Assembly (NCBI RefSeq): GCF_019857225.1
Contig: NZ_JAFJSY010000010.1
Coordinates: forward strand, 186,001-250,000
Reading direction: 5' to 3'
DNA length: 64,000 bases
Source of the DNA: Streptomyces plumbidurans
GTDB lineage: Bacteria; Actinomycetota; Actinomycetes; Streptomycetales; Streptomycetaceae
The notes beneath the pieces were generated by a model. The model saw only the letters and a list, made by a program, of their open reading frames with translations, ran no database searches and had not been told where the DNA came from. Position numbers and translations under genes: made by a program. Below, piece by piece: positions 44,328-58,525 of this stretch; within the stretch, counting starts at the first letter, position 1; every line of letters starts with the position of its first letter.

Positions 44328-44612
44328 ATGGCGGACGCCGTGGGCTCCATCGACACGCCTGATGCCCAGGACGAGGCACAGGAGCCCAAGAAGGCCCGCA
44401 AGGGCGGCAAGCGGGCCAAGAAGGGTCCGTTCAAGAGGCTTGCCCTCTTCTACCGCCAGGTGGTCGCCGAACTCCGCAAGGTCGTCTGGCCCACGCGCAA
44501 CCAGCTGACGACGTACACCAGCGTGGTGATTGTCTTCGTCGTCATCATGATCGGCCTGGTGACCGTGATTGACTATGGGCTCAACCACGCGGCCAAGTAC
44601 GTCTTCGGCTGA
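44328..44612 (+). CDS. secE: Preprotein translocase subunit SecE
   Basis: This 94-residue protein with a single transmembrane helix completes the SecYEG channel. A charged N-terminal half ([20 protein letters not shown]) leads into the amphipathic conserved motif [20 protein letters not shown]. The membrane helix follows ([20 protein letters not shown]) and then [16 protein letters not shown] at 44328 has a GGTGAGGACG site. Length fits actinobacterial SecE, which has only one helix, unlike E. coli with three. A hairpin lies between it and nusG. Confidence 0.96.
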   Translation: MADAVGSIDTPDAQDEAQEPKKARKGGKRAKKGPFKRLALFYRQVVAELRKVVWPTRNQLTTYTSVVIVFVVIMIGLVTVIDYGLNHAAKYVFG

Positions 44613-44619
44613 GCCGAGA

Positions 44620-44654
44620 GCGAAGGGCGCCGAGGTACCCGGCGCCCCTTTCGC
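44620..44654 (+). terminator. Hairpin between secE and nusG
   Basis: GCGAAGGGCGCCG pairs with CGGCGCCCCTTTCGC with one bulge, around a short loop, eight bases past the secE stop. It may attenuate rather than fully stop transcription into nusG. Confidence 0.7.
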
Positions 44655-44692
44655 GTGTTCCACCCCTATGTATCCAGGAAGAAGCAGCCACC

Positions 44693-45538
44693 GTGTCTGA
44701 CACGAACCTGAACGACGACGCCATCGAGCCGAACGAGTCCGTGGACGACGAGCTCGACATCGTCGAGGGCGCGGACGAGCAGGACGAGTTCGAGGCTGCC
44801 GAGGCCGAGGCGGGCGCGCCCGCCGAGGAGGCCGCTGTGCAGGTCGTGGACGACGAGGAGGGTGCGGACGAGCAGTCCGCGCAGGAGCCCGTCGAGGAAG
44901 AGACCGAGCCGGCCGAACCGGTCGACCCGGTCGCGGCCCTCCGCGAGGAACTGCGCACGCTGCCCGGCGAGTGGTACGTCATCCACACCTACGCCGGCTA
45001 CGAGAACCGCGTGAAGACCAACCTCGAACAGCGCGCCGTCTCGCTGAACGTCGAGGACTACATCTTCCAGGCCGAGGTGCCGCAGGAAGAGGTCGTCCAG
45101 ATCAAGAACGGCGACCGCAAGACCATCAAGCAGAACAAGCTCCCGGGCTACGTCCTGGTCCGCATGGACCTGACGAACGAGTCCTGGGGCGTCGTGCGCA
45201 ACACCCCCGGCGTCACCGGCTTCGTGGGCAACGCCTACGACCCGTACCCGCTGACCCTGGACGAGATCGTCAAGATGCTCGCCCCGGAGGCCGAGGAGAA
45301 GGCCGCCCGCGAGGCCGCCGAGGCCGAGGGCAAGCCCGCTCCGCAGCGCAAGGTCGAGGTCCAGGTGCTGGACTTCGAGGTCGGCGACTCGGTCACCGTC
45401 ACCGACGGCCCGTTCGCCACGCTGCAGGCGACCATCAACGAGATCAACCCCGACTCGAAGAAGGTCAAGGGCCTGGTGGAGATCTTCGGCCGCGAGACGC
45501 CGGTCGAGCTCTCCTTCGACCAGATCCAGAAGAACTAG
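44693..45538 (+). CDS. nusG: Transcription antitermination factor NusG
   Basis: This 281-residue NusG binds RNA polymerase and couples elongation to Rho or to ribosomes. The first ~85 residues are a strongly acidic, low-complexity extension (runs of D and E, such as [20 protein letters not shown]), absent in E. coli NusG but usual in Streptomyces. The core NGN domain begins at [20 protein letters not shown], with [20 protein letters not shown] and TPGVTGFVG. The C-terminal KOW domain is [20 protein letters not shown] followed by [22 protein letters not shown] start at 44693, with AGGAAGAAG upstream. Confidence 0.96.
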   Translation: MSDTNLNDDAIEPNESVDDELDIVEGADEQDEFEAAEAEAGAPAEEAAVQVVDDEEGADEQSAQEPVEEETEPAEPVDPVAALREELRTLPGEWYVIHTYAGYENRVKTNLEQRAVSLNVEDYIFQAEVPQEEVVQIKNGDRKTIKQNKLPGYVLVRMDLTNESWGVVRNTPGVTGFVGNAYDPYPLTLDEIVKMLAPEAEEKAAREAAEAEGKPAPQRKVEVQVLDFEVGDSVTVTDGPFATLQATINEINPDSKKVKGLVEIFGRETPVELSFDQIQKN

Positions 45539-45582
45539 CTTCTTCCGCACTGAGCTTCACCGAGCTTCACAGAGCTTCCGAC

Positions 45583-45627
45583 CAGGTCAGGCGAGCGCTC
45601 GATGCTTGTCTGACCTGCTCGGTTTTT
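45583..45627 (+). terminator. Terminator after nusG
   Basis: CAGGTCAG pairs with CTGACCTG, with an inner GAGC-containing segment, followed by CTCGGTTTTT. A short direct repeat (GAGCTTCAC, three times) precedes it. Confidence 0.8.
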
Positions 45628-45653
45628 GGCCGCGCATCCATACCCGTTATCGT
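45626..45653 (+). promoter_or_regulatory. Candidate promoter of rplK
   Basis: TTGGCC and TATCGT are separated by 16 bases, directly after the nusG terminator and 72 bases before rplK. Motif match only. Confidence 0.35.
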
Positions 45654-45724
45654 TGTGCGGTATGCCTGCGTTCGGGTGGTCCCCGTAGGCAGGCAGGACC
45701 CGAACCGAAAGGACCCGGAGAGCA

Positions 45725-46159
45725 ATGCCTCCCAAGAAGAAGAAGGTCACGGGGCTCATCAAGCTCCAGATCCAGGCCGGCGCCGCCAACCCGGCCCCGC
45801 CGGTCGGCCCCGCGCTGGGTCAGCACGGCGTCAACATCATGGAGTTCTGCAAGGCGTACAACGCCGCGACCGAGTCGCAGCGTGGCTGGGTGATCCCGGT
45901 GGAGATCACGGTCTACGAGGACCGTTCCTTCACCTTCATCACCAAGACGCCGCCGGCCGCCAAGATGATCCTCAAGGCCGCGGGCGTGGAGAAGGGCTCC
46001 GGCGAGCCGCACAAGACCAAGGTCGCCAAGATCACCCAGGCGCAGGTCCGCGAGATCGCCACCACCAAGATGGCCGACCTGAACGCCAACGACCTGGACG
46101 CCGCCGCGAAGATCATCGCCGGCACCGCGCGTTCCATGGGCGTCACGGTCGAGGGCTGA
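45725..46159 (+). CDS. rplK: 50S ribosomal protein L11
   Basis: This 144-residue protein forms the GTPase-associated centre with 23S rRNA and is the target of thiopeptides. Signature stretches: [20 protein letters not shown], then [17 protein letters not shown], and the C-terminal RNA-binding part [20 protein letters not shown] with GTARSMGV. In Streptomyces, L11 is also needed for stringent RelA activation. ATG at 45725 has a GGAG site. rplA follows after 83 bp. Confidence 0.97.
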   Translation: MPPKKKKVTGLIKLQIQAGAANPAPPVGPALGQHGVNIMEFCKAYNAATESQRGWVIPVEITVYEDRSFTFITKTPPAAKMILKAAGVEKGSGEPHKTKVAKITQAQVREIATTKMADLNANDLDAAAKIIAGTARSMGVTVEG

Positions 46160-46242
46160 GCCCCAACCCCCCCGTACATCAGCAGAAGTGGCGGGGCCTG
46201 CTCGGCCCGGACCACGACTCCTAAGACTCACCAGGAGAAGCA

Positions 46243-46968
46243 GTGAGCAAGCGCAGCAAGTCTCTCCGCGCTGCGGACGAGAAGATCGACCGGGACAAGC
46301 TCTACGCCCCGCTCGAGGCCGTCCGTCTCGCCAAGGAGACCTCCACGACCAAGTTCGACGGCACCGTCGAGGTCGCCTTCCGTCTGGGTGTCGACCCGCG
46401 CAAGGCCGACCAGATGGTCCGTGGCACCGTGAACCTTCCGCACGGCACCGGTAAGACCGCCCGGGTCCTGGTCTTCGCGACCGGTGACCGTGCCGAGGCC
46501 GCGCGTGCCGCGGGCGCCGACATCGTCGGTGCCGACGAGCTGATCGACGAGGTGTCGAAGGGGCGTCTGGACTTCGACGCCGTCGTCGCCACCCCGGACC
46601 TCATGGGCAAGGTCGGCCGCCTCGGCCGCGTGCTCGGTCCCCGTGGTCTGATGCCGAACCCCAAGACCGGCACCGTGACCCCGGACACCGCCAAGGCCGT
46701 CACCGAGATCAAGGGCGGCAAGATCGAGTTCCGCGTCGACAAGCACTCGAACCTGCACTTCATCATCGGCAAGACGTCCTTCGAGGACGACAAGCTGGTG
46801 GAGAACTACGGCGCGGCCCTGGAGGAGATCCTCCGTCTGAAGCCGTCCGCCGCCAAGGGCCGCTACATCAAGAAGGCCGCGGTCAGCACCACCATGGGCC
46901 CCGGTATCCCGGTCGACCCGAACCGCACCCGCAACCTCCTCGTCGAGGAGGACCCGGCCGCCGTCTGA
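46243..46968 (+). CDS. rplA: 50S ribosomal protein L1
   Basis: This 241-residue protein builds the L1 stalk that handles deacylated tRNA at the exit site; it is also a translational repressor of its own operon in many bacteria. Markers are [40 protein letters not shown] and [20 protein letters not shown], then [20 protein letters not shown]. The GTG start at 46243 follows AGGAGAAGCA. A GC-rich hairpin terminator follows the stop. Confidence 0.97.
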   Translation: MSKRSKSLRAADEKIDRDKLYAPLEAVRLAKETSTTKFDGTVEVAFRLGVDPRKADQMVRGTVNLPHGTGKTARVLVFATGDRAEAARAAGADIVGADELIDEVSKGRLDFDAVVATPDLMGKVGRLGRVLGPRGLMPNPKTGTVTPDTAKAVTEIKGGKIEFRVDKHSNLHFIIGKTSFEDDKLVENYGAALEEILRLKPSAAKGRYIKKAAVSTTMGPGIPVDPNRTRNLLVEEDPAAV

Positions 46969-47002
46969 TCCTGACGGCAGTCGCGCCTACGCGTGCTCGA
47001 CG

Positions 47003-47035
47003 CGGGCCCCGCAACCTTCCGAGGTGCGGGGCCCG
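47003..47035 (+). terminator. Terminator after rplA
   Basis: CGGGCCCCGCA pairs perfectly with TGCGGGGCCCG around an 11-base loop, 34 bp past the stop, followed by TCGCATTT. Confidence 0.85.
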
Positions 47036-47110
47036 TCGCATTTCCCCGTACGGCTGTCGGTGCGCTGCGTTAGCGTGCAGGCACAGCAATCGCACAGGGG
47101 TGGGGGACGA

Positions 47111-48019
47111 ATGAACAGCACGAGCGTGCGCCGGATCGGTCTCTTCGTCGCGGCGGTCGCCGCGCTGTCGGGGGCGACCGCCTGCTCCTCGGGCTCCTCG
47201 GGGGGCTCCGGCAAGGACGACAAGGCATCCGGCGGGGGCGCCTCGCATCTCAGCCCCATGGCGGCGCTGCGCACCGCGGAGAAGTCCACCGACGGCGCCG
47301 ACTCCGCCAAGGTCGAGTCCACCACCACGATGGGCTCCCTGATGGCGATGAAGGCCGACGGCGCCCTCGGCTGGTCCGACGGCCTCACCGGCAACCTCAC
47401 CATCACGTACACCGGCGGCACCATGGCCGACACCATGCGCCAGCTCGGCACCACGTCCATGCAGGCCCGCTATCTGCCCGACGCCTACTACGCCAGGATG
47501 GGCGAGAAGTTCGCCCAGCAGGCGGGCGGCAAGCACTGGATCCGGTACGGCTACGACGACCTCGCCGACCTCGGCGGCAACTCCGGCGCCTACCTCAAGG
47601 ACCAGATGCAGAACACGACGCCCAACCAATCGGTGAAGCTCCTGCTGGCCTCCGGGGACGTCAAGAAGGTCGGCGCCGAGAAGGTGCGCGGGGTGAACAC
47701 CACGCACTATGCGGGCACGGTGGACGTCGCCGACCTCGCCGGCAAGAACTCCAACCTCACGGCGAGCCAGCTGGCCGGCCTGAAGAAGCAGCTCACCCAG
47801 GCCGGAGTCACCACCGAGACCGTCGACATCTGGATCGACGACCAGGACCTGCTGGTCAAGAAGACCGAGAAGGGCCAGATGTCGGCCGGTGAGTACAGCC
47901 AGACCGCGTTCTACAGCGACTACGGCGTGAAGGTCGCCGCCCAGCAGCCCCCGGCGGGCGACACCGAGGACTTCAAGGCACTGCTGAAGAAGCAGGGCGG
48001 CGCCACCGCGACCCCCTGA
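47111..48019 (+). CDS. LppX/LprG-like secreted lipoprotein, first of two
   Basis: This 302-residue lipoprotein precursor has a signal peptide (residues 1-26) ending in a lipobox-like SGATAC with the cysteine to be acylated. A low-complexity SSGSSGGSGKDDKASGGG linker follows. The folded part has repeated Met/Thr/Gly strands (TTMGSLMAMKADGALGW), then YYARMGEKFAQQAGGKHWIR and VRGVNTTHYAGTVDVADLAG, and ends with VDIWIDDQDLLVKKTEKG. This fold resembles the LolA/LppX lipid-binding type; the ligand is unknown. It is a paralogue of the next gene. Both lie between rplA and rplJ, an arrangement kept in Streptomyces. ATG at 47111. Confidence 0.85.
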   Translation: MNSTSVRRIGLFVAAVAALSGATACSSGSSGGSGKDDKASGGGASHLSPMAALRTAEKSTDGADSAKVESTTTMGSLMAMKADGALGWSDGLTGNLTITYTGGTMADTMRQLGTTSMQARYLPDAYYARMGEKFAQQAGGKHWIRYGYDDLADLGGNSGAYLKDQMQNTTPNQSVKLLLASGDVKKVGAEKVRGVNTTHYAGTVDVADLAGKNSNLTASQLAGLKKQLTQAGVTTETVDIWIDDQDLLVKKTEKGQMSAGEYSQTAFYSDYGVKVAAQQPPAGDTEDFKALLKKQGGATATP

Positions 48020-48129
48020 GCCCGGAGTTGCTCCTGGTGAGCACGGGAATCGAGAAGACTTCCGAGGCGGGTGAGGTTAAGCTCACGGCTCACCTGTGAA
48101 TTTGCCATGTGTTTCCTTGGGGGGAATCA

Positions 48130-48990
48130 ATGCAGTCTCCCGTACGTGGTTCCGTGCGCCGCCACGCGACCGGCGCCGGCCTCGCCGCCCTGCTGCTCGC
48201 CGCGGGCGCCGTCGGCTGCCAGAAGGGCGACGACGCCGGCGCGGACAAGTCGCCGGCGATGACGCCCGCCGCGGCCGTCGCCAAGGCCGCGAAGAACAGC
48301 GAGAACATCACGTCCCTGCACTACCGCATGACGGGGAAGGTCCCGGAGGAGGGGCAGGTCACCGGCGAGGCCTCGATGAGCATGAAACCGCTCGCGATGA
48401 GCATGAAGATGAACGCGAAGGGCCAGGGCCCGGTCGAGATCCGGCTCGTCGACAACGCCATGTACATCGGCGGCAGCGCCGAGATGTCCAAGGAGATGGA
48501 CGGCAAGAGCTGGATCAAGTTCGACATGTCCGCGGCCGGCGCCGACAAGGCGCTGAACACCGACGAGCTGGGCGCCGGCCAGACAGGCAAGAACCCGGCG
48601 AGCGACTCCACTTTCCTCACCGGCTCAAAGGACGTGAAGAAGGTCGGCACCGAGACCGTCGAGGGCGTGAAGACCACCCACTACAAGGGCACGGTCACGC
48701 TCGCCGACCTCAAGTCCTCCTTCAAGGACGACAGCAAGGCGGTCCGCGAGCAGCGCGAGAAGAGCCTTCAGGAGTACGAGAAGATGGGCATCGACTCGAT
48801 GACCATGGACATGTGGATCGACGGCGCCGACCACACCAAGCAGTTCCGGATGCGCGGCGACGCCGACAAGGGCCCGATGGACGTGACCATCACGTTCCTC
48901 GACTACAACAAGCCGGTGACCGTCACGGCCCCGCCCGCCAAGGACACCGCCGACCTGGCCGAGATGATGAAGGGCGCCCAGAGCGGCTGA
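48130..48990 (+). CDS. LppX/LprG-like secreted lipoprotein, second of two
   Basis: This 286-residue lipoprotein precursor has signal peptide [20 protein letters not shown] followed by a lipobox [20 protein letters not shown] linker follows. The globular part aligns in pattern with the preceding protein: [20 protein letters not shown], then [16 protein letters not shown] and [20 protein letters not shown]. The shared THYxGTV and MWID motifs mark a tandem duplication followed by divergence. ATG at 48130 is preceded by a GGGGGGAA tract. A lipid or glycolipid carrier role is inferred from fold similarity only. Confidence 0.85.
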   Translation: MQSPVRGSVRRHATGAGLAALLLAAGAVGCQKGDDAGADKSPAMTPAAAVAKAAKNSENITSLHYRMTGKVPEEGQVTGEASMSMKPLAMSMKMNAKGQGPVEIRLVDNAMYIGGSAEMSKEMDGKSWIKFDMSAAGADKALNTDELGAGQTGKNPASDSTFLTGSKDVKKVGTETVEGVKTTHYKGTVTLADLKSSFKDDSKAVREQREKSLQEYEKMGIDSMTMDMWIDGADHTKQFRMRGDADKGPMDVTITFLDYNKPVTVTAPPAKDTADLAEMMKGAQSG

Positions 48991-49039
48991 GTCCCGTAGG
49001 ACCGGATTTGCCTGACGGCGATCCGGTCACGTACTCTCC

Positions 49040-49260
49040 TGAAGAAGCCAAAGACCGCTGGTCGTTGCTGTGCGCTCACAAGAGGGCTCGGTGGCCGAAG
49101 GATCCGCTGAACTGCGGACGACCCGCGCAGGTGACTGTGGAAGTGCTCCCGGCAAGCCCCTGTCCAAGGGGATTCCGGTCGAGCTACGCCCCGAGCGCCT
49201 GCGCCGGGGCGTTTCGTTTTCCCCAGCCCCTTCCGAGCGGTCTCATCACCCGGAAGGAGG
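49040..49260 (+). ncRNA. Ribosomal protein L10 leader (autoregulatory)
   Basis: The stretch before rplJ holds the elements of an actinobacterial L10 leader: AAAGACCGCTGG upstream, a kink-turn-like GGACGACCCGCGCAGGTGAC region, and a downstream hairpin. The complex of L10 with L7/L12 is known to bind such leaders and repress rplJL. The class is assigned from gene position and partial motif match, not a covariance search. The downstream hairpin is listed separately. Confidence 0.7.
49186..49219 (+). terminator. Attenuator-like hairpin within the rplJ leader
   Basis: ACGCCCCG pairs with CGGGGCGT around an 11-base loop, followed by TTCGTTTT, just 51 bases before the rplJ start. This is the intrinsic-terminator form expected in an L10 leader that regulates by premature termination. 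Confidence 0.75.
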
Positions 49261-49269
49261 CCGACGCTT

Positions 49270-49800
49270 ATGGCAAGGCCCGACAAGGCTGCCGCGGTGG
49301 CCGAGCTGACGGAGCAGTTCCGCAGCTCGAACGCCGCCGTGCTGACCGAGTACCGGGGTCTCACCGTGGCGCAGCTCAAGACGCTGCGTCGTTCGCTCGG
49401 TGAGAACGCCCAGTACGCCGTGGTGAAGAACACGCTGACCAAGATTGCGGCCAACGAGGCCGGGATCTCTACGCTCGACGACCTGTTCAACGGTCCGACG
49501 GCGGTCGCCTTCGTCACCGGTGACCCGGTGGAGTCGGCGAAGGGTCTTCGTGACTTCGCCAAGGACAACCCGAATCTCGTCATCAAGGGCGGTGTCCTTG
49601 ACGGCAAGGCGATGTCCGCCGACGAGATCAAGAAGCTTGCGGACCTCGAGTCCCGCGAGGTTCTGCTCGCCAAGCTGGCGGGCGCCATGAAGGGCAAGCA
49701 GACGCAGGCTGCTCAGGTCTTCCAGGCGCTCCCGTCGAAGCTCGTCCGCACCGTGGACGCTCTTCGCGCCAAGCAGGACGAGCAGGGCGGTGCCGAGTAA
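49270..49800 (+). CDS. rplJ: 50S ribosomal protein L10
   Basis: This 176-residue protein anchors the L7/L12 stalk to the large subunit. It starts [20 protein letters not shown], then [20 protein letters not shown]. Next comes the conserved [20 protein letters not shown], with [20 protein letters not shown]. The C-terminal helix [20 protein letters not shown] carries the L7/L12 docking sites. ATG at 49270 follows CGGAAGGAGG. Expressed with rplL from the L10 leader. Confidence 0.97.
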   Translation: MARPDKAAAVAELTEQFRSSNAAVLTEYRGLTVAQLKTLRRSLGENAQYAVVKNTLTKIAANEAGISTLDDLFNGPTAVAFVTGDPVESAKGLRDFAKDNPNLVIKGGVLDGKAMSADEIKKLADLESREVLLAKLAGAMKGKQTQAAQVFQALPSKLVRTVDALRAKQDEQGGAE

Positions 49801-49926
49801 CTCGGCTCGCGAAATGACCGCCGCCTGAAGGCTTCGGCCCCGAGGCAGCGGTCGTAGCGGGCCGACAGTACGCCCGCCATACATGTACATCCGGCACCAG
49901 CCGAATTGAATGGAAGGAAAGCCATC

Positions 49927-50310
49927 GTGGCTCTCACCCAGGACGAACTGCTCGCCGAGTTCGAGGGCATGACCCTCATCCAGCTCTCCGAGTTCGTGAA
50001 GGCGTTCGAGGAGAAGTTCGACGTCACCGCCGCCGCCGCGGCCGTCGCCGTTGCCGCCCCCACCGGTGGTGGCGCTGCCGCCGAGGCCGTCGAGGAGAAG
50101 GACGAGTTCGACGTCATCCTCACCGGCGCCGGCGACAAGAAGATCCAGGTCATCAAGGTCGTGCGTGAGCTGACCTCCCTCGGCCTGAAGGAGGCCAAGG
50201 ACCTGGTGGACGGCGCCCCGAAGCCCGTCCTCGAGAAGGTTGCCAAGGACGCCGCCGACAAGGCGAAGGAGTCCCTCGAGGGCGCCGGCGCCTCGGTCGA
50301 GGTCAAGTAA
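49927..50310 (+). CDS. rplL: 50S ribosomal protein L7/L12
   Basis: This 127-residue stalk protein recruits translational GTPases. The N-terminal dimerisation part is [20 protein letters not shown]. An Ala-rich hinge follows ([18 protein letters not shown]). The C-terminal globular domain is [20 protein letters not shown], then [20 protein letters not shown] with [17 protein letters not shown] at 49927 follows GGAAGGAAA. An upstream in-frame start has no family match. A strong hairpin terminator follows. Confidence 0.97.
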   Translation: MALTQDELLAEFEGMTLIQLSEFVKAFEEKFDVTAAAAAVAVAAPTGGGAAAEAVEEKDEFDVILTGAGDKKIQVIKVVRELTSLGLKEAKDLVDGAPKPVLEKVAKDAADKAKESLEGAGASVEVK

Positions 50311-50349
50311 GACCTCACGGCTCCACCGGGCGTGTAACGCCTGAGCATT

Positions 50350-50383
50350 GAAGAGCGATCATCCATCCGGGTGGTCGCTCTTC
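50350..50383 (+). terminator. Terminator after rplL
   Basis: GAAGAGCGA pairs with TCGCTCTTC, with additional TC/AC pairing inside (CATCC and GGGTGG), 40 bp after the rplL stop. Confidence 0.85.
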
Positions 50384-50663
50384 GGCGTTCCGGGGCGTCG
50401 GGCGGCGGCTGCCTTGCGGCGAACGGTGCGCGGAGTATGGTGATCTTCGTCGTGCCGCAGAATGCCAAGGCCCCCCAGTTGACATGTGGTTTGGGCCATG
50501 GGGGCCTTGACGAACCGCACGCAGCGCGCAATTCTCAGGACGCGTCGTCACAACGATCCGAATCCGAGGCATGGATCGGCGACGAAGAGGGCAGTATCAA
50601 CGTGCATCGAGGGCAGGCATGCCGAGGGCGTTGAGGACAACGAGGGTCACAGAAAATCGGGGC

Positions 50664-50692
50664 TGGACATCAGTGTGCCAAGTGGCTACACT
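50664..50692 (+). promoter_or_regulatory. Probable rpoB promoter
   Basis: TGGACA and TACACT are separated by exactly 17 bases, a near-consensus vegetative promoter 184 bp before the rpoB start. The 492-bp space 50384-50875 shows no credible gene; it appears to be a long untranslated leader for rpoBC. Confidence 0.7.
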
Positions 50693-50875
50693 GACCCTTT
50701 GCGCTGCCTGTTAGCTGTCCCCTGCCCGTCACCAGGGGTCTGCCCTCGCCCCAGCACCGACGATCAGACCGTCCCTGACCTGGCCCAAAAGCCGTCTCAG
50801 GGAAATCTGTCCTCGTGCGCTGGATGAGGGACCGGTACGCGCGTAGTGAGTCCGAGCCCTCGGAAGGACCCCCTC

Positions 50876-53800
50876 TTGGCCGCCTCGCGCAATGCCTCGA
50901 CCGCGAATACGAACAACGGCGCCAGCACCGCCCCGCTGCGCATCTCTTTTGCAAAGATCAAGGAGCCTCTCGAGGTTCCCAACCTGCTCGCGCTGCAGAC
51001 CGAGAGCTTTGACTGGCTGCTCGGCAACACCGCCTGGCAGAGTCGGGTCGAGGAGGCTCTGGAATCCGGTCAGGATGTCCCCACCAAGTCCGGCCTCGAA
51101 GAGATCTTCGAGGAGATCTCCCCGATCGAGGACTTCTCCGGGTCGATGTCGCTGACGTTCCGCGACCACCGTTTCGAGCCGCCGAAGAACTCGATCGACG
51201 AGTGCAAGGAGCGCGACTTCACGTACGCGGCTCCGCTCTTCGTCACGGCCGAGTTCACCAACAACGAGACCGGCGAGATCAAGTCCCAGACGGTCTTCAT
51301 GGGCGACTTCCCGCTCATGACCAACAAGGGCACCTTCGTCATCAACGGCACCGAGCGTGTCGTGGTGTCGCAGCTGGTCCGTTCGCCGGGTGTCTACTTC
51401 GACTCCTCCATCGACAAGACGTCCGACAAGGACATCTTCTCCGCGAAGATCATCCCGTCCCGGGGTGCCTGGCTGGAGATGGAGATCGACAAGCGCGACA
51501 TGGTCGGTGTCCGCATCGACCGCAAGCGCAAGCAGTCCGTCACCGTGCTCCTGAAGGCTCTCGGTTGGACGACCGAGCAGATCCTCGAGGAGTTCGGCGA
51601 GTACGAGTCGATGCGCGCCACCCTGGAGAAGGACCACACCCAGGGCCAGGACGACGCGCTGCTCGACATCTACCGCAAGCTGCGTCCGGGCGAGCCCCCC
51701 ACGCGTGAGGCCGCGCAGACGCTGCTCGAGAACCTCTACTTCAACCCCAAGCGCTACGACCTCGCCAAGGTCGGCCGCTACAAGGTCAACAAGAAGCTGG
51801 GTGCGGACGCTCCGCTGGACGCGGGCATCCTGACCGTCGAGGACATCATCTCGACGATCAAGTACCTGGTGAAGCTGCACGCCGGCGAGATCGAGACGAC
51901 CGCCGACAACGGCCAGACGATCGTCGTCGAGACCGACGACATCGACCACTTCGGCAACCGCCGTCTGCGCAGCGTCGGCGAGCTCATCCAGAACCAGGTC
52001 CGTACGGGCCTGGCGCGTATGGAGCGAGTCGTCCGCGAGCGCATGACGACCCAGGACGTCGAGGCGATCACGCCGCAGACCCTGATCAACATCCGGCCGG
52101 TCGTCGCCTCCATCAAGGAGTTCTTCGGCACCAGCCAGCTGTCGCAGTTCATGGACCAGAACAACCCGCTGTCGGGTCTCACCCACAAGCGCCGCCTGTC
52201 GGCTCTTGGCCCGGGTGGTCTCTCCCGTGAGCGGGCCGGCTTCGAGGTCCGTGACGTGCACCCCTCGCACTACGGCCGCATGTGCCCGATCGAGACGCCC
52301 GAAGGCCCGAACATCGGTCTGATCGGCTCGCTCGCCTCCTACGGCCGGGTCAACGCGTTCGGTTTCGTCGAGACGCCGTACCGCAAGGTCGTCGACGGCC
52401 AGGTCACCGACGAGGTCGACTACCTGACCGCCGACGAGGAGGACCGCTTCGTCATCGCGCAGGCCAACGCCACGCTGACGGACGACCTGCGCTTCGCCGA
52501 GAACCGCGTCCTGGTCCGCCGCCGTGGCGGCGAGGTCGACTACGTCGCCGGTGACGACGTGGACTACATGGACGTCTCCCCGCGCCAGATGGTGTCGGTC
52601 GCGACCGCCATGATCCCGTTCCTGGAGCACGACGACGCCAACCGTGCCCTGATGGGCGCGAACATGATGCGTCAGGCCGTGCCGCTCATCAAGAGCGAGG
52701 CCCCGCTCGTCGGCACCGGCATGGAGTACCGCTCCGCGGTCGACGCCGGCGACGTGGTCAAGGCCGAGAAGGCGGGTGTGGTCCAGGAGGTCTCCGCGGA
52801 CTACATCACCACCGCCAACGACGACGGCACGTACATCACGTACCGCCTGGCCAAGTTCGCCCGCTCCAACCAGGGCACCTCGGTCAACCAGAAGGTCATC
52901 GTCAGCGAGGGCGACCGCCTCGTCGAGGGCCAGGTCCTCGCCGACGGTCCCGCCACGCAGGAGGGCGAGATGGCCCTCGGCAAGAACCTGCTGGTCGCGT
53001 TCATGCCGTGGGAGGGTCACAACTACGAGGACGCGATCATCCTGTCGCAGCGCCTCGTGCAGGACGACGTCCTCTCCTCGATCCACATCGAGGAGCACGA
53101 GGTCGACGCCCGTGACACCAAGCTCGGCCCCGAGGAGATCACCCGGGACATCCCGAACGTCTCCGAGGAGGTCCTCGCCGACCTCGACGAGCGCGGCATC
53201 ATCCGCATCGGTGCCGAGGTCATCGCCGGCGACATCCTCGTCGGCAAGGTGACCCCCAAGGGCGAGACCGAGCTGACCCCCGAGGAGCGCCTGCTGCGCG
53301 CGATCTTCGGTGAGAAGGCCCGTGAGGTCCGTGACACCTCGCTGAAGGTGCCGCACGGCGAGACCGGCAAGGTCATCGGTGTGCGCGTCTTCGACCGCGA
53401 GGAGGGCGACGAGCTTCCACCCGGTGTGAACCAGCTGGTGCGCGTGTACGTGGCGCAGAAGCGCAAGATCACCGACGGTGACAAGCTCGCCGGCCGGCAC
53501 GGCAACAAGGGCGTCATCTCCAAGATCCTGCCGATCGAGGACATGCCGTTCCTGGAGGACGGCACCCCGGTCGACATCATCCTCAACCCGCTGGGTGTCC
53601 CGTCCCGAATGAACCCGGGACAGGTCCTGGAGATCCACCTCGGCTGGCTCGCCAGCCGCGGCTGGGACGTCTCCGGCCTCAGCGAGGAGTGGGCGCAGCG
53701 CCTGCAGGCGATCGGCGCCGACCAGGTCGACCCGGGCACGAACGTCGCGACCCCCGTCTTCGACGGTGCGCGCGAGGACGAGCTCGCGGGTCTGCTGCAG

Positions 53801-54361
53801 CACACCATCCCGAACCGGGACGGCGAGCGCATGGTGCTCCCGTCCGGCAAGGCGCGGCTGTTCGACGGCCGCAGCGGTGAGCCGTTCCCGGAGCCGATCT
53901 CGGTCGGCTACATGTACATCCTCAAGCTCCACCACCTTGTCGACGACAAGCTGCACGCCCGCTCCACCGGTCCGTACTCGATGATCACCCAGCAGCCGCT
54001 GGGTGGTAAGGCCCAGTTCGGCGGCCAGCGGTTCGGCGAGATGGAGGTGTGGGCGCTGGAGGCCTACGGCGCCGCCTACGCCCTCCAGGAGCTGCTGACC
54101 ATCAAGTCCGACGACGTGACCGGCCGCGTGAAGGTGTACGAGGCCATCGTCAAGGGCGAGAACATCCCCGAGCCCGGCATCCCCGAGTCCTTCAAGGTGC
54201 TCATCAAGGAGATGCAGTCGCTCTGCCTGAACGTGGAGGTGCTGTCCAGCGACGGTATGTCCATCGAGATGCGTGACACCGACGAGGACGTCTTCCGCGC
54301 TGCGGAGGAGCTCGGCATCGACCTGTCCCGGCGCGAGCCGAGCAGCGTCGAAGAGGTCTGA
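50876..54361 (+). CDS. rpoB: DNA-directed RNA polymerase beta subunit
   Basis: This 1161-residue catalytic subunit forms the upper pincer of RNA polymerase. The TTG at 50876 is chosen because the protein then starts [18 protein letters not shown], as in S. coelicolor, with a GGAAGGA ribosome site; the GTG at 50846 gives a 10-residue extension without one. The rifampicin pocket reads [20 protein letters not shown] and [10 protein letters not shown], with no visible resistance change. Also present are [19 protein letters not shown], the flap region, [16 protein letters not shown] and the C-terminal [20 protein letters not shown]. Streptomyces RpoB has several Arg/Asp surface tracts, as here. 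Confidence 0.98.
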   Translation: MAASRNASTANTNNGASTAPLRISFAKIKEPLEVPNLLALQTESFDWLLGNTAWQSRVEEALESGQDVPTKSGLEEIFEEISPIEDFSGSMSLTFRDHRFEPPKNSIDECKERDFTYAAPLFVTAEFTNNETGEIKSQTVFMGDFPLMTNKGTFVINGTERVVVSQLVRSPGVYFDSSIDKTSDKDIFSAKIIPSRGAWLEMEIDKRDMVGVRIDRKRKQSVTVLLKALGWTTEQILEEFGEYESMRATLEKDHTQGQDDALLDIYRKLRPGEPPTREAAQTLLENLYFNPKRYDLAKVGRYKVNKKLGADAPLDAGILTVEDIISTIKYLVKLHAGEIETTADNGQTIVVETDDIDHFGNRRLRSVGELIQNQVRTGLARMERVVRERMTTQDVEAITPQTLINIRPVVASIKEFFGTSQLSQFMDQNNPLSGLTHKRRLSALGPGGLSRERAGFEVRDVHPSHYGRMCPIETPEGPNIGLIGSLASYGRVNAFGFVETPYRKVVDGQVTDEVDYLTADEEDRFVIAQANATLTDDLRFAENRVLVRRRGGEVDYVAGDDVDYMDVSPRQMVSVATAMIPFLEHDDANRALMGANMMRQAVPLIKSEAPLVGTGMEYRSAVDAGDVVKAEKAGVVQEVSADYITTANDDGTYITYRLAKFARSNQGTSVNQKVIVSEGDRLVEGQVLADGPATQEGEMALGKNLLVAFMPWEGHNYEDAIILSQRLVQDDVLSSIHIEEHEVDARDTKLGPEEITRDIPNVSEEVLADLDERGIIRIGAEVIAGDILVGKVTPKGETELTPEERLLRAIFGEKAREVRDTSLKVPHGETGKVIGVRVFDREEGDELPPGVNQLVRVYVAQKRKITDGDKLAGRHGNKGVISKILPIEDMPFLEDGTPVDIILNPLGVPSRMNPGQVLEIHLGWLASRGWDVSGLSEEWAQRLQAIGADQVDPGTNVATPVFDGAREDELAGLLQHTIPNRDGERMVLPSGKARLFDGRSGEPFPEPISVGYMYILKLHHLVDDKLHARSTGPYSMITQQPLGGKAQFGGQRFGEMEVWALEAYGAAYALQELLTIKSDDVTGRVKVYEAIVKGENIPEPGIPESFKVLIKEMQSLCLNVEVLSSDGMSIEMRDTDEDVFRAAEELGIDLSRREPSSVEEV

Positions 54362-54457
54362 CGGGAGTCCGGCGGGCCCTGACCGACCAGGGCCCGCCGA
54401 CCCCCAGGCCCCCGTTTCAGACCACAGACTCACGACCCTGAGAGGGATTGACGCATA

Positions 54458-58357
<3,900 letters not shown>

Positions 58358-58375
58358 GCGAGCAGCTTGAGCGGT

Positions 58376-58411
58376 CGAAGGGCGGTCACCCCGTGGGGTG
58401 GCCGCCCTTCG
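58376..58411 (+). terminator. Terminator after rpoC
   Basis: CGAAGGGCGGTCACCCC pairs with GGGGTGGCCGCCCTTCG with one mismatch, around a two-base loop, 19 bp past the stop. Confidence 0.9.
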
Positions 58412-58525
58412 GCGTCCGTACGGGTACGCACAGCGGATCAGGGTGGATCGGGGGGTGACGCGCCCTGTGCCGGAAATGCCGGTTCGGCGCATCATGGAAG
58501 GACTCGGGGGTTCGGGGAGGTACTC

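Noticed and set aside
50371..50827. Small frames in the rplL-rpoB gap as genes
   Set aside because: They overlap each other and a near-consensus promoter, and lack ribosome sites and family-like sequence.
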